A stretch of 64,000 nucleotides of DNA from Halomonas urumqiensis (GTDB lineage Bacteria; Pseudomonadota; Gammaproteobacteria; Pseudomonadales; Halomonadaceae). The position numbers and the translations under genes are program-made. The stretch spans positions 434,001 through 498,000 of the forward strand of contig NZ_PYUD01000001.1 of the NCBI RefSeq assembly GCF_003028575.1. The letters are read 5' to 3'. Below the pieces are notes generated by a model. That model was not told where the DNA came from. It searched no databases and saw only the letters and a program-made list of their open reading frames with translations. Shown piece after piece: positions 1 to 7,756 of the stretch; within the stretch, counting starts at the first letter, position 1; each line of letters begins with the position of its first letter.

Positions 1-726
1 ACAAGGCCTTATGTTTATCTTGGGAGAAATGGTTTTAGTTTAGATGAGTTAATTGATGAAAACTGTGAGTCGGTTATTTTGTCTGACGAGGATTTATTAG
101 GCAAGTATTATGATTTCTCGTCTGGTAAGGTTTATCCAAACTCTATTGCCAACTTGGAGAAGGCGCAAGAGCTTCTAGAGTGGGAGTCTATAGACTTGTG
201 GATCTGCCTGAGAGACTATGGCGAATGGTTAGAGAGCTGTTTTCTACAAAAATTAAAATGGGTTGGTCAGTTTTTTTCATTTGAGAGTTACTGTGGAGAT
301 ATCGACTTTAAAGAGTTCTCCTGGGTTTCTCTTCTAAAGCAGATGCTTGGCCTGCACTTTGTCAACGAGGTGCATGTTTTTTTCTATGAAGATTTTAAGA
401 GAAATAATAGTATAATGTTTGAGTTGGTTGAGAGAGAGTTTGGAGTCAAAAGCTTTGATTTAAATATTGCAGACAGCAAAATGAATCATTCATTTAGCAG
501 TGTCGGGTACGAGTTACTTAGCTCACTGAGAGGTGTTGAGGAAGAGAAATTTAAAAAAGTTGGTAAGTTTTTGTTGAGAGAGTTTCCTTCAATTGATTAT
601 GGGAAGCCAGACCTGTTAAGCTATGTTGAGAAAGATTTATTGCGCGGCCGGTATTCTAAGGATATTGATTACATAAAGAATAATCTAGCCATTCATGAAA
701 AAAAATTAATAGTTCATGGGGGATGA
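1..726 (+). CDS. Sulfotransferase-like protein, N-terminus outside the window
   Basis: The frame is open from base 1, so the gene starts before the window and only its last 241 codons are seen. The segment SVILSDEDLL followed some 35 residues later by ICLRDYGEWLESCFLQ resembles the central part of bacterial sulfotransferase-like proteins, where a residue-rich strand is followed by an arginine-containing 3'-phosphate-binding helix. The P-loop that would bind PAPS must lie upstream and cannot be checked. Codons are strongly AT-rich, unlike kdsB three bases downstream, which suggests recent acquisition. Four more sulfotransferase-like genes follow in the same locus. The family call is inferred from these short motifs. 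Confidence 0.55.
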   Translation, partial: TRPYVYLGRNGFSLDELIDENCESVILSDEDLLGKYYDFSSGKVYPNSIANLEKAQELLEWESIDLWICLRDYGEWLESCFLQKLKWVGQFFSFESYCGDIDFKEFSWVSLLKQMLGLHFVNEVHVFFYEDFKRNNSIMFELVEREFGVKSFDLNIADSKMNHSFSSVGYELLSSLRGVEEEKFKKVGKFLLREFPSIDYGKPDLLSYVEKDLLRGRYSKDIDYIKNNLAIHEKKLIVHGG

Positions 727-729
727 GTA

Positions 730-1476
730 GTGCGTGCAATTGTCATGATTCCTGCCCGTTATGGCTCCAGCCGCTATCCGGGTAAACCGCTGGTGCCCCT
801 GCTGGGCAAGCCGATGATCCTGTGGGTCGCCGAACTATCGGCCCGCGCCGTCGGTGCCGAGAACGTCTATGTCGCCACCGAAGATCGACGCATTGTCGAG
901 GTCGTCGAAGCCGTCGGGTTTCAGGCGGTGATGACCACCGACGACGCTCTGACCGGCACCGACCGCCTGGCTCAGGCAGCCGAGCAGGTAGAGGCCGATC
1001 TGTATATCAACGTGCAAGGTGACGAAACCCTGCTGGATCCTGCTGATATTCGCAAGGTGCGTGACGCCAAACTGGCCAATATGGATGATGTGATCAATGG
1101 CTTCAGCTGGATTAGCGAAGCCGAGGATCCGCACAGCGTCAATATCCCCAAGGTGATCACCAACGAAAGCGGTGAGTTGGTTTACATGTCGCGTGTGGCT
1201 TTGCCCGGTTTCAAGGATCCCAACCACGCTCCCAAGCAATACAAGAAGCAGGTATGCATCTATGCCTTCACCCGTGAGGAGCTGAGCGCCTTCCGTCAAT
1301 TTGGCCGCAAGAGCGAGTTGGAGTACGCCGAGGACATCGAGATCCTGCGTTTCCTGGAGCTGGGCAAGACCATCCGCATGGTGGAGACTCGACCCGGCAG
1401 CCTCGCGGTGGATGTGCCCGAGGATGTGCCCAACGTCGAAGCGGCGCTGCGCCAGGCGGGGCAGGTGCCCGTATGA
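730..1476 (+). CDS. kdsB: 3-deoxy-manno-octulosonate cytidylyltransferase (CMP-Kdo synthetase)
   Basis: Activates Kdo with CTP to give CMP-Kdo, the cytoplasmic donor for Kdo transferases of lipopolysaccharide and group-2-type capsules. The 248-residue product has the nucleotidyltransferase signature IPARYGSSRYPGKPL at residues 7-21 and the VQGDETLLDP motif near residue 95, both typical of KdsB/KpsU, and the usual family length. Translation starts at a GTG three bases after the preceding stop. The stop overlaps the next gene by four bases (ATGA), so the two are probably translationally coupled. Its presence fits kpsC and kpsS at 45,921-49,182, whose products use CMP-Kdo. A second, LPS-dedicated kdsB may exist elsewhere. 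Confidence 0.93.
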   Translation: MRAIVMIPARYGSSRYPGKPLVPLLGKPMILWVAELSARAVGAENVYVATEDRRIVEVVEAVGFQAVMTTDDALTGTDRLAQAAEQVEADLYINVQGDETLLDPADIRKVRDAKLANMDDVINGFSWISEAEDPHSVNIPKVITNESGELVYMSRVALPGFKDPNHAPKQYKKQVCIYAFTREELSAFRQFGRKSELEYAEDIEILRFLELGKTIRMVETRPGSLAVDVPEDVPNVEAALRQAGQVPV

Positions 1477-2153
1477 AGCACTCGATTACCACCTACGCCA
1501 CCCTGGTCTTCGACTGCGACGGCGTCGTGCTGGATTCCAACACGGTCAAGTCCGAGGCCTTCTACCAGGCCGCCTTGCCGTATGGAGACACGGCTGCCCA
1601 GGCCTTGGTGGACCATCACGTGGCCAATGGCGGCGTGTCGCGCTACATGAAGTTTGCCCACTTCCTTGAACGGATCGTCCCGCAGCATGCTGCCAACTGT
1701 GCTGGACCCGATCTGGAGACCCTGCTGGAAAACTATGCCGGTGAGGTTCGTCAGGGGTTGATGACTTGCCAGTTCGCACCGGGTTTGAGGAAACTGCGTG
1801 AGCATACGCCTCATGCTCGCTGGCTGATTGTCTCCGGTGGTGATCAGGCTGAGCTGCGTGAGGTGTTTGCTAAGCGTGGCCTGGCAGAGCTGTTTGATGG
1901 AGGCATCCTCGGTAGCCCGGATACCAAGGATGAGATCTTGGCGAGGGAGCTTGCCCACGGCACCATTCAGCAGCCGGCCTTGTTTCTTGGCGACAGCAAG
2001 TACGATTACCAAGCAGCCAGTGCTGCCGGCCTGGATTTCGTGTTTCTGAGCGGCTGGAGCGAGGTGATTGACTGGTCATCTTGGGTTAAAAATGCTCGGT
2101 TAAACTCAGTGCCTTCAATTGCTGCACTATTGAAAGAACGAGAGAAAGAATGA
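1473..2153 (+). CDS. HAD-superfamily phosphatase with cap domain
   Basis: A 226-residue HAD hydrolase. Motif I is [10 protein letters not shown] at residues 13-22 (nucleophile D14, acid D16). Motif II is the VSG near residue 119, and motif IV is the FLGDSKYDY acidic loop near residue 170. About 100 residues between motifs I and II form a helical C1-type cap, as in phosphoglycolate-phosphatase-like enzymes. It overlaps kdsB by four bases and ugd by four bases, so it is made with sugar-nucleotide enzymes. A sugar-phosphate substrate is likely. It could replace KdsC, but KdsC proteins are smaller and capless, so that assignment is only a guess. Confidence 0.85.
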   Translation: MKHSITTYATLVFDCDGVVLDSNTVKSEAFYQAALPYGDTAAQALVDHHVANGGVSRYMKFAHFLERIVPQHAANCAGPDLETLLENYAGEVRQGLMTCQFAPGLRKLREHTPHARWLIVSGGDQAELREVFAKRGLAELFDGGILGSPDTKDEILARELAHGTIQQPALFLGDSKYDYQAASAAGLDFVFLSGWSEVIDWSSWVKNARLNSVPSIAALLKEREKE

Positions 2154-3316
2154 AAATTGCTATCGCCGGAACCGGTTACGTCGGCCTTTCCAACGCCATG
2201 TTACTGGCCCAGCATCACGATGTGGTCGCGGTCGATATCGTGCCGGAGAAAGTGTTGATGCTGAATGATCGCATCTCACCGATCGAGGATGTGGAGGTTT
2301 CCGCCTTTCTGGGTCGCGATGATCTGCGCTTCCAGGCTACACTGGATGCAGAGCCTGCCTATCGAGACGCCGATTACGTCATCATCGCCACGCCTACCGA
2401 CTACAATCCCGAAACCAACTACTTCGATACCAGTAGCGTCGAGGTGGTGATACAGCAGGTCATGGCCGTCAATCCCGAGGCGGTGATGGTGATCAAGTCC
2501 ACCGTGCCGGTGGGTTATACCGCCGAGGCGAGCCAGCGTTTTGGCACGAGGAACCTGATCTTCTCGCCGGAGTTTCTGCGCGAGGGCAGGGCGCTCCACG
2601 ACAACCTCTATCCCTCGCGTATCATCGTCGGGGAGCGTTCCGAGCGTGCGGCGGCTTTTGCCGAGCTGCTCAGGCAGGGGGCTGTCAAGCAGGACGTGGA
2701 AGTGCTGCTGACCAACAGCACCGAGGCCGAGGCCATCAAGCTGTTCGCCAACACCTACCTGGCCATGCGAGTGGCCTACTTCAACGAGCTGGACACCTAC
2801 GCCGAGACCCATGGCCTGGATGCGCGCCAGATCATTGAGGGTGTGGCGCTGGACCCGCGCATCGGCGGGCACTATAACAACCCCAGTTTCGGTTATGGGG
2901 GGTATTGCCTGCCCAAGGACACGCGGCAACTGCTGGCCAACTACGCCGATGTGCCGAGCAACATGATTCAGGCCATTGTGGACGCCAACCGTACCCGCAA
3001 GGATTTCATCGCCGAGTCCGTGCTCAAGCGTCAGCCGGAAGTGGTCGGTGTCTATCGCCTGATCATGAAATCTGGGTCTGACAACTTTCGTGCCAGCGCC
3101 ATGCAGGGGGTGATGAAGCGCATCAAGGCCAAGGGGATCGAGGTGGTGGTCTACGAACCGGCTCTGGAGGCCGACAACTTCTACCACTCCCGGGTGGAGC
3201 GTGACCTCCAGGCCTTCAAGGCAGGCTGTGATGTCATCCTCGCCAATCGAATGGTGGACGAGTTGCAAGATGTCGCCGAGAAGGTCTACACCCGGGATTT
3301 GTTCGGCAGTGACTGA
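2150..3316 (+). CDS. ugd: UDP-glucose 6-dehydrogenase
   Basis: Oxidises UDP-glucose to UDP-glucuronate with two NAD+, giving uronic acid for acidic capsule. The 388 residues match the short Ugd class. The N-terminus carries the Rossmann motif GTGYVGLS (residues 7-14). The catalytic cysteine lies in [11 protein letters not shown] near residue 253, and the mid-protein helix has the usual [23 protein letters not shown] pattern. The start overlaps the HAD gene (ATGA), and the stop overlaps the start of a broken glycosyltransferase gene (TGATG). UDP-glucose would come from pgm at 23,598. Uronate together with sulfate would make the polymer strongly anionic. Confidence 0.95.
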   Translation: MKIAIAGTGYVGLSNAMLLAQHHDVVAVDIVPEKVLMLNDRISPIEDVEVSAFLGRDDLRFQATLDAEPAYRDADYVIIATPTDYNPETNYFDTSSVEVVIQQVMAVNPEAVMVIKSTVPVGYTAEASQRFGTRNLIFSPEFLREGRALHDNLYPSRIIVGERSERAAAFAELLRQGAVKQDVEVLLTNSTEAEAIKLFANTYLAMRVAYFNELDTYAETHGLDARQIIEGVALDPRIGGHYNNPSFGYGGYCLPKDTRQLLANYADVPSNMIQAIVDANRTRKDFIAESVLKRQPEVVGVYRLIMKSGSDNFRASAMQGVMKRIKAKGIEVVVYEPALEADNFYHSRVERDLQAFKAGCDVILANRMVDELQDVAEKVYTRDLFGSD

Positions 3317-3425
3317 TGGCGCGACCCCACGATCGCCGCGCTCCCCCAGCCGACACCGTTATCGTGCCCATCCATAACGCGGTGGACGCGGTGGCGGCGT
3401 GCGTGTTCCAAACTAATGACGTTAT
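3316..3425 (+). pseudogene. Remnant of a family 2 glycosyltransferase N-terminus
   Basis: An ATG overlapping the ugd stop opens a frame reading DTVIVPIHNAVDAVAACV around residues 13-30. This is the characteristic first strand and helix of a GT-A family 2 domain. The frame loses resemblance after about 35 codons, ends at a stop near 3486, and is overrun by rfbC at 3444. I read it as the start of a glycosyltransferase gene that was cut off when rfbC was joined to ugd. Nothing else of the gene is recognisable between ugd and rfbC. Confidence 0.55.
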
Positions 3426-3443
3426 CATCTCAGGTGCTTATCA

Positions 3444-3992
3444 ATGGACTACTCCCCGCTGGCGATACCCGATGTCGTGCTGCTGACGCCGAAGGTGTTT
3501 GGTGACGAGCGTGGCTTCTTTATGGAGACCTTCCGCCAGATTGAATTTGAGCAGCACTGCGGCAACTACCAGTTCGTGCAGGACAACCATAGCCTTTCCG
3601 CCCACGGCATCCTGCGTGGTCTGCACTATCAGTTGGAGAAGCCCCAAGGCAAGCTGGTACGGGTGACCTGCGGTGAGGTATTCGACGTAGCGGTGGACCT
3701 GCGCCAATCGAGCCCCACCTTTGGCCAGTGGGCCGGGGTCATGCTCAGCGCCGAAAAAAAGCAGTTGCTGTGGGTACCGCCAGGCTTTGCCCACGCGTTT
3801 TACGTCATCAGCGACGAGGCCGAGTTTCAGTACAAGTGTACTGACTATTACAATCCCGGCGATGAGTACAGCATTCGCTGGGATGATCCCACCCTGGCTA
3901 TTGACTGGCCGCTGGTGGATGGAGAGGCGCCACGGGTGTCTGAGAAAGACGCCGCGGGTCAGGCTTTCATGGATGCCCCAAAGTTCGGATGA
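3444..3992 (+). CDS. rfbC: dTDP-4-dehydrorhamnose 3,5-epimerase
   Basis: Epimerises dTDP-4-keto-6-deoxyglucose at C3 and C5 in the dTDP-L-rhamnose pathway. The 182-residue length is standard. Signature motifs are DERGFFMETFR near residue 20, the catalytic-histidine segment GILRGLHYQ near residue 56, and PPGFAHAFYVISDEAEFQYKC in the cupin core. It sits in the same direction as ugd, after a 127-base gap that holds a glycosyltransferase remnant. Its partner rfbA lies 7.7 kb downstream, and no clear rfbB or rfbD is in the window. Confidence 0.95.
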   Translation: MDYSPLAIPDVVLLTPKVFGDERGFFMETFRQIEFEQHCGNYQFVQDNHSLSAHGILRGLHYQLEKPQGKLVRVTCGEVFDVAVDLRQSSPTFGQWAGVMLSAEKKQLLWVPPGFAHAFYVISDEAEFQYKCTDYYNPGDEYSIRWDDPTLAIDWPLVDGEAPRVSEKDAAGQAFMDAPKFG

Positions 3993-4028
3993 AGGGTGAT
4001 CGAGGTTTGAATTCTGGTTCGCCCATAT

Positions 4029-5120
4029 TTGATATCTGTGCAGGGGAGGGTTGTCCGTAACGTGAAAAGGCTCATCGGTGTACGCGGTTGGATTGGCTGG
4101 CCCAAGGGGAAACGCGGCAACAGAAATACTGCCCACGCTGATGCCGAGATGTACGACGAGTATGCCTTGATCGCAGAATCAGGCCTGTTCGATGCCGATC
4201 GCTATCTGGCTCAAAATCCGGACTTGGCAGAGGCGGGAATTGATCCGCTGGTGCATTACTTACGGCACGGTGGCGCCGAAGGCCGAGGACCAGGCTCGGC
4301 ATTCGATACAGTCTACTACCGCTCTCAATTGCCCGCTGGTGAGGTCGAAGGGTGGGCGACCTTGCTGCACTTTCTCGAGATCGGGCAGGCTCAGGGGCTC
4401 AAGCCGCGCCGGGAATGTACTGATGAACCCTGGTGGAGGCAGCTGCAGGGGCCTGGTGAGGTGCCTGACTCTTTTCTGGCGAACAGCGAGTTCCTGGCTG
4501 GGGGATGGCCCAAGCAACCTAGCAGACAGTATCGGCAGTTATCATTCTTGTATTCAATGCAATAGAGGCACTCGGTGACTGTCTCGATTCAGTGGCGCAA
4601 CATAGTCAAATCGACTGCCGGATTATCGTGATCGACGACGGCAGTATGGATTCGGCCGTGCAGCAATTGCTGGATAGTTACCGCTCTCGCTGGCCTTTCG
4701 AGTGTTACCGTAACCCGACTAACATGGGCTTCACTCGCACGGTGAACCAGGGAGTGCAGCTGGCCGGTAGCGCGATGCGGTCCTGCTCAACGCGGATACC
4801 CAGGTGACTCCCCTCTGGCTGGGCCGAGTACGTGTTGCTGACTACCATGATCTCTGGCATGGCCAGGCTCACCGCGAAGCGTTTCTGGCCAGTAGAGAGC
4901 CGGACCTGCAACGGTTGCGAAAACGCTACTTCCCCGAACGGCAAGTGCTGTTCCCTGTGGTAATGGGTACGGCGAATGCCAAGCCCTTCCCCCCCCCTCC
5001 CGACGCGCTGATGACGCGCTCTATGGCGTGCTTGCCGTAAGGCATACCCTCCTTCGATCTCCGCTGATACCATACGTGGCTTTCTGCTGCCCCTGGATGC
5101 CGCCGATATCCGCTGGGCAT
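4029..5120 (+). pseudogene. Frameshifted family 2 glycosyltransferase
   Basis: Three frames together spell one protein. The first (4029 to about 4520) encodes an N-terminal region with FDADRYLAQNPDL and PLVHYLRHGGAEGR, the short module seen in other glycosyltransferases here. The second frame continues VSAVIILVFNAIEALGDCLD and IIVIDDGSMDSAV, the GT-A nucleotide-binding start with its acidic pair. The third resumes at about 4772 with DAVLLNADTQVTPLWL, the metal-binding DxD strand. Beyond about 4,850 no family match is visible and several stops follow. At least two single-base frameshifts (near 4,525 and 4,772) and probable loss of the C-terminal half make it non-functional as one chain. Sequencing error could explain the shifts but not the missing end. 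Confidence 0.75.
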
Positions 5121-5134
5121 TCATTGCCTGACCA

Positions 5135-6655
5135 TTGCACAAAGCAGAGTGTTCATTGATTAGCCAACTACCGTCATTTCTACGCCTTGGCCCGCGCAAG
5201 CAAACGCTGAGCGATACCCCCGAACCCGGCTGGTTCGATGCCGAGTGGTACTTGAGCCAGTACCCGGATGTCGTGGCATCCGGCATGGGGGCCTGGCGCC
5301 ACTTCTACATGCATGGCCGCCATGAGGGGCGCATGCCTTGCCTGGCGCATGCGAAGCTTTGGGGCCGTGGCGAGTTACCGGCGGCGGTGTTAGCTGAGCT
5401 GAAAGCCTCGTTGCGTACACGCCCTTCGCTTCAGGCCAACTACGCCGCATGGTTGCTGGGTCGCTGGCATGCGGTACACCACGAATGGCGCGAAGTGTGG
5501 CGCTACATGCGCCATTACTCCACCACCTTGCGCGATGGTACGCCGTTGTTTATGCACCGAATGCCGGTGATGCTGGCGGTGGAAGCGATGCGCATGAGGC
5601 GGCAACATCTTCGAGCCGGCCGGATGCTCGGCAAGTGGGAGAAGCGCGAGGGAGCGAGCACCGAAAGTGAGCTTGCCAGGGCGAACCTGCTCCACCCGAT
5701 GTACGAAAGGCGAAAGGGCGCAAAGGGGCGTTGGCTCGCCCAAGTGAATCGTCCCTATGTACTGAGCGGGCTGGCGCCGCTTGTGTTTCGGAATGAGCTG
5801 CCGGAGGAACGGCCGCCCTCGATGGATGCGCTGTACGCGGATATCCCCCCTGGAAGTGCCCAGCCCGCGCCACATGAGACGGTCTCGGTGATCGTGCCGG
5901 CGTACAATGCATCCACCGGGCTGAAAGCGGCAGTGGAAAGCGTGTTGCGCCAGACATGGCCGGCCCTGGAGGTGTTGATCGTCGATGATGCCTCCACCGA
6001 CGATACACGTGCCGTGGCGCAAGCGCTGTCGCTGGGTGACGAGCGCGTGCGGGTGATCGAGCAGCCTTCGAACCAGGGCGCCTATGCGGCGCGTAACGCG
6101 GGGTTGCGTGAGTCGCGTGGCGACATGTTGACCGTTCACGACAGCGATGACTGGTCTCATCCCCAGAAAATCGAGCAACAGGTGCTGGCGTTGCGCGCGG
6201 CGCCGCACAAGGTGGCCTGCATTTCCCACTGGATCCGGGCTTCCAGCGAGCTGACGTTCGGCAGTTGGCAGACTCCGTCGGGCTGGGCCGGGTGGTGTCA
6301 CCGCAATACATCATCCCTGATGTTCCGGCGGAGTGTGTTCGAGCAACTGGGCTACTGGGACCGGGTCAATTGCAGCGCGGATACCGAGTATTTTCATCGC
6401 ATCATGACCGCCTTCGGGCGCGATGCGGTGCTCGAGGTGGCGCCTGGTGTGCCATTGGCGTTGGGCCGTATCAGTGCCACCTCACTGACACAGGCTTCCG
6501 ACACCAGTATCTTTTCGATTTTTTCCGGCATGCGGCAACAGTACGATCAGGCCTTCAATGCCTGGCATGCCCAGGCGGGGGAGGCCTCCGCCCTCTACTT
6601 GCCAGAGCATCCGCAAGCGCGCCCCTTCCCCGCGCCGCAAGGAATGCTGCGATGA
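5135..6655 (+). CDS. Family 2 glycosyltransferase with N-terminal YL-NPD module
   Basis: About 506 residues. The N-terminus holds one copy of the short module (FDAEWYLSQYPDVVASG, then HGRHEGR) at residues 33-70. A helical linker of roughly 160 residues follows. The GT-A catalytic domain spans about 250-460: VSVIVPAYNAS, the acidic nucleotide-binding pair in LIVDDASTDDT, and the metal-binding motif in TVHDSDDWSHP. Such enzymes transfer sugars from nucleotide donors in the cytoplasm during repeat-unit assembly. The start is a TTG at 5135 with no strong ribosome site. It follows a broken paralogue, and the upstream pseudogene may have supplied the original promoter. Donor and acceptor are unknown. 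Confidence 0.85.
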   Translation: MHKAECSLISQLPSFLRLGPRKQTLSDTPEPGWFDAEWYLSQYPDVVASGMGAWRHFYMHGRHEGRMPCLAHAKLWGRGELPAAVLAELKASLRTRPSLQANYAAWLLGRWHAVHHEWREVWRYMRHYSTTLRDGTPLFMHRMPVMLAVEAMRMRRQHLRAGRMLGKWEKREGASTESELARANLLHPMYERRKGAKGRWLAQVNRPYVLSGLAPLVFRNELPEERPPSMDALYADIPPGSAQPAPHETVSVIVPAYNASTGLKAAVESVLRQTWPALEVLIVDDASTDDTRAVAQALSLGDERVRVIEQPSNQGAYAARNAGLRESRGDMLTVHDSDDWSHPQKIEQQVLALRAAPHKVACISHWIRASSELTFGSWQTPSGWAGWCHRNTSSLMFRRSVFEQLGYWDRVNCSADTEYFHRIMTAFGRDAVLEVAPGVPLALGRISATSLTQASDTSIFSIFSGMRQQYDQAFNAWHAQAGEASALYLPEHPQARPFPAPQGMLR

Positions 6656-6707
6656 GCTGATACAGCGTTGGGTGAGTGTCATATGAGTCTTCTTTTTTTG
6701 CTACCCA

Positions 6708-7712
6708 ATGGACATCATGGATTTTTTGGAGACGTGGCGGATGCCGCTATTTTTTGTGCATATACCGAAGACCGCCGGGACGAGCTTTCGGTTGGGGGCC
6801 GAGAAGTATTTTTCGTCGGAGCGCATTGTCTATGATTACGGCAAAAATTCGGACACGACGTCCGCCCTGGTCAAGGCGTATCTGTATGGCGATGCGCCCG
6901 ATTCCTGGCAATTCAGGCAGGCACTGTTAGCCGAAAAGGCGGACATGATCGGCGGGCATGTGCGTATCGGGCGCTTTGTCTCCTTGCTTGGCGTGGGGAG
7001 TACCATCACCTTCCTGCGCGAACCGCTGCAACGTGTTGCGTCGGAATATGCGCACTTTGTCAGGCATAACGGGTACAAGGGCAGCTTCAAGGAGTTCTAT
7101 TCGGACCCGAAGATGCATAACCGCCAGCTCAAGGCCCTTCAAGGGGTGAATACCGAAGCCATCGGGTTGATCGGGCTGACGGAGCGATATCCGGAAAGTC
7201 TGGAAATGCTCAATAAGCACTTTGGCATCAATATCCCCAGGCGAGAGGACAATCAGGGCAAGCCAAAGCTGAATGCGCAACACCAGCTCGATAAAGAGGA
7301 TGTCGCAGCGCTCAAGCGTCTGAACAAGCGGGATATTGCGCTGTACCAGCATGCCACGGCGCTGTTCGAATCGCGTTATGCGATGTTCAAGTCGGATCAG
7401 CCCTGGGCGCATGCCCGCCTTGTCGAGGCCAGTACCAAGCGAGTGAGCGGATGGGCCTGGTGGGCGGGCGAAAACAACAGCGATGAGCCGCTGGATATCG
7501 AGGTGTGGGTGAACGATGAGCTTGCCGGCAGCGTGCGAGCGGTGGAGTTGCGCCCCGAGTTGTGCCGCTTGTTGCCGCCGCGTGGGGGGCACGTGGGCTT
7601 CCATCTACCAGTGAAGCTTTCCGCGGGGGATCGGGTACAATGCCGGGTTACCTCGACCGGGCAGCGCTTTCCGCCAACCCCGCGTCGCGTGGTGGAACCG
7701 GCAAAGTCCTGA
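6708..7712 (+). CDS. Sulfotransferase family 2-type protein with C-terminal accessory domain
   Basis: Predicted to move sulfate from PAPS to a carbohydrate hydroxyl. The 5'-phosphosulfate-binding loop is VHIPKTAGTSFR at residues 17-28. The 3'-phosphate-binding strand and helix are FLREPLQRVASEY (R104, S112). This matches the heparan-sulfate 2-O-type sulfotransferase fold. After about residue 235 a separate module of some 90 residues (SGWAWW, VWVNDELAGSV, GFHLPVKLSAGD) looks like a small beta domain and may bind polysaccharide; that role is inferred. The ATG at 6708 is chosen, but 6717 or 6741 are possible. It lies between two glycosyltransferase genes. Confidence 0.85.
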   Translation: MDIMDFLETWRMPLFFVHIPKTAGTSFRLGAEKYFSSERIVYDYGKNSDTTSALVKAYLYGDAPDSWQFRQALLAEKADMIGGHVRIGRFVSLLGVGSTITFLREPLQRVASEYAHFVRHNGYKGSFKEFYSDPKMHNRQLKALQGVNTEAIGLIGLTERYPESLEMLNKHFGINIPRREDNQGKPKLNAQHQLDKEDVAALKRLNKRDIALYQHATALFESRYAMFKSDQPWAHARLVEASTKRVSGWAWWAGENNSDEPLDIEVWVNDELAGSVRAVELRPELCRLLPPRGGHVGFHLPVKLSAGDRVQCRVTSTGQRFPPTPRRVVEPAKS

Positions 7713-7756
7713 ATTCATGGAATAACTGCAGCGGGAGCGTCAGTGCGTTTTTACAG

